This document shows, piece after piece, positions 63,605-64,000 of a stretch of 64,000 nucleotides of DNA. The position numbers and the translations under genes were made by a program. The notes below the pieces were generated by a model. The model saw only the letters and a program-made list of their open reading frames with translations. It was not told the origin of the DNA and made no database searches. The first letter of the stretch is position 1. Every line of letters begins with the position of its first letter. This DNA is from Saccharibacter sp. EH611 (lineage in GTDB: Bacteria; Pseudomonadota; Alphaproteobacteria; Acetobacterales; Acetobacteraceae), in assembly GCF_009834765.1 (NCBI RefSeq), contig NZ_WVHP01000024.1, forward strand, positions 7,501-71,500, written 5' to 3'.

Positions 63605-64000
63605 GCGTCATCTCCCTCAGAAGGCTGCGGCCCCTGCCGTGCCTCCCTTTTCTGATCATCGGCCGCTTCATCCTCTTCTGCTTCCTCCGCAGCCTGCGGA
63701 TTAACATGACGATTTTGTTGGAGCCAAAGCGTTCGATAGACCTCACTACTCTCCAAAAGCTCTGAATGCGGCCCAATAGCAGTAACCTTGCCCTTATCCA
63801 TCACGGCAATCTGGTCACAATCCACCAACGAAGACAGACGGTGCGACACGATAACCATCGTACGCCCTTTACCGATCCGCTGAAGGTTCGCATTCACCAA
63901 AGCCTCCGATTCCGGATCCAAGGCCGAGGTAGCCTCATCCAAAATCATCAATTTGGGATCACAGATCACGGCACGAGCAATCGCCAAACGCTGCCGCTGT
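63601..64000 (-). CDS. Type I secretion ABC transporter, C-terminal part (runs off right edge)
   Basis: Last about 133 residues of an exporter ATPase. Visible: end of the signature helix (QRQRLAIARAV), Walker B LMILDEATSALDPESE, and the His switch VSHRLSS, then a charged acidic tail (EEAEEDEAADDQKREARQ). The rest (membrane part, possibly a peptidase-like domain) is beyond the window. Followed directly by the HlyD gene, with which it forms a type I secretion pair. Confidence 0.93.
   Translation of the reverse strand, partial: QRQRLAIARAVICDPKLMILDEATSALDPESEALVNANLQRIGKGRTMVIVSHRLSSLVDCDQIAVMDKGKVTAIGPHSELLESSEVYRTLWLQQNRHVNPQAAEEAEEDEAADDQKREARQGPQPSEGDDA

Overview
The window looks like chromosomal DNA of an alphaproteobacterium, most likely an acetic acid bacterium (Acetobacteraceae). 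The grounds are protein sequence character, the atpH-atpA-atpG order, tRNA-Trp-secE-nusG, rpe next to a heparinase II/III-like gene, NodT-type efflux, and a type I secretion cluster with large glycosyltransferases. The genus cannot be fixed from the sequence alone. Base composition is fairly even and moderate in GC, apart from an AT-rich patch near 29.55-29.83 kb. I saw no prophage, CRISPR array or rRNA operon. The only mobile-element trace is a decayed IS5-family transposase near 29.83-30.35 kb.

Layout. 0-3 kb: ATP synthase genes atpH, atpA and atpG (atpG runs off the left edge). 3.3-5.2 kb: a secreted cupin-like protein, tRNA-Gly, tRNA-Trp, secE and nusG, with a strong terminator straight after nusG. 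5.4-9.2 kb: the pqiABC lipid-transport operon. 9.3-11.4 kb: tRNA-Thr, a membrane-linked Mrr-type nuclease and a frameshifted DUF2726 gene. 11.4-15.4 kb: a GNAT gene, then the peroxide module ahpF, ahpC and divergent oxyR. 15.5-21.8 kb: a UvrA2-like ATPase and bifunctional PutA. 22-26.7 kb: a glutathione transferase, mnmA, a ferredoxin and two cysteine desulfurases, which together look like a sulfur-relay set for tRNA thiolation. 27-28.9 kb: an alpha/beta hydrolase and tyrS. 29-31 kb: osmC and a TetR regulator that share an operator sequence, with the IS5 remnant between them. 31-34.5 kb: rpe, a heparinase-like gene and a GT4 glycosyltransferase, translationally coupled. 34.7-38.9 kb: a TPP riboswitch leading into a TonB-dependent receptor, an APH-fold kinase and PnuT, read here as a thiamine uptake and salvage operon. 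38.9-45.9 kb: an RND tripartite efflux operon with a small secreted protein at its end and a divergent TetR gene with a palindromic operator. 46-51 kb: an amino-acid permease, then pstC-pstA-pstB-phoU without pstS. 51.3-54.4 kb: a twin-GT2 glycosyltransferase and Dps.

54.4-64 kb (right edge): a minus-strand run holding a type I secretion ABC exporter (partial), a HlyD adaptor, a SEL1-repeat protein, a 978-residue TPR/GT2/GT4 fusion, a protein with ChW-like repeats, a GT4 enzyme and a small hypothetical protein. This is the most unusual region. My inference is a system that glycosylates and exports a surface protein, with the substrate probably lying beyond the right edge.

Stress defence recurs across the window (AhpCF/OxyR, OsmC, Dps, PqiABC, RND efflux), as expected for a bacterium living in acidic, sugar-rich, oxidising niches. 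Start codons were re-chosen in many places where an upstream in-frame codon gives a longer but less plausible protein.
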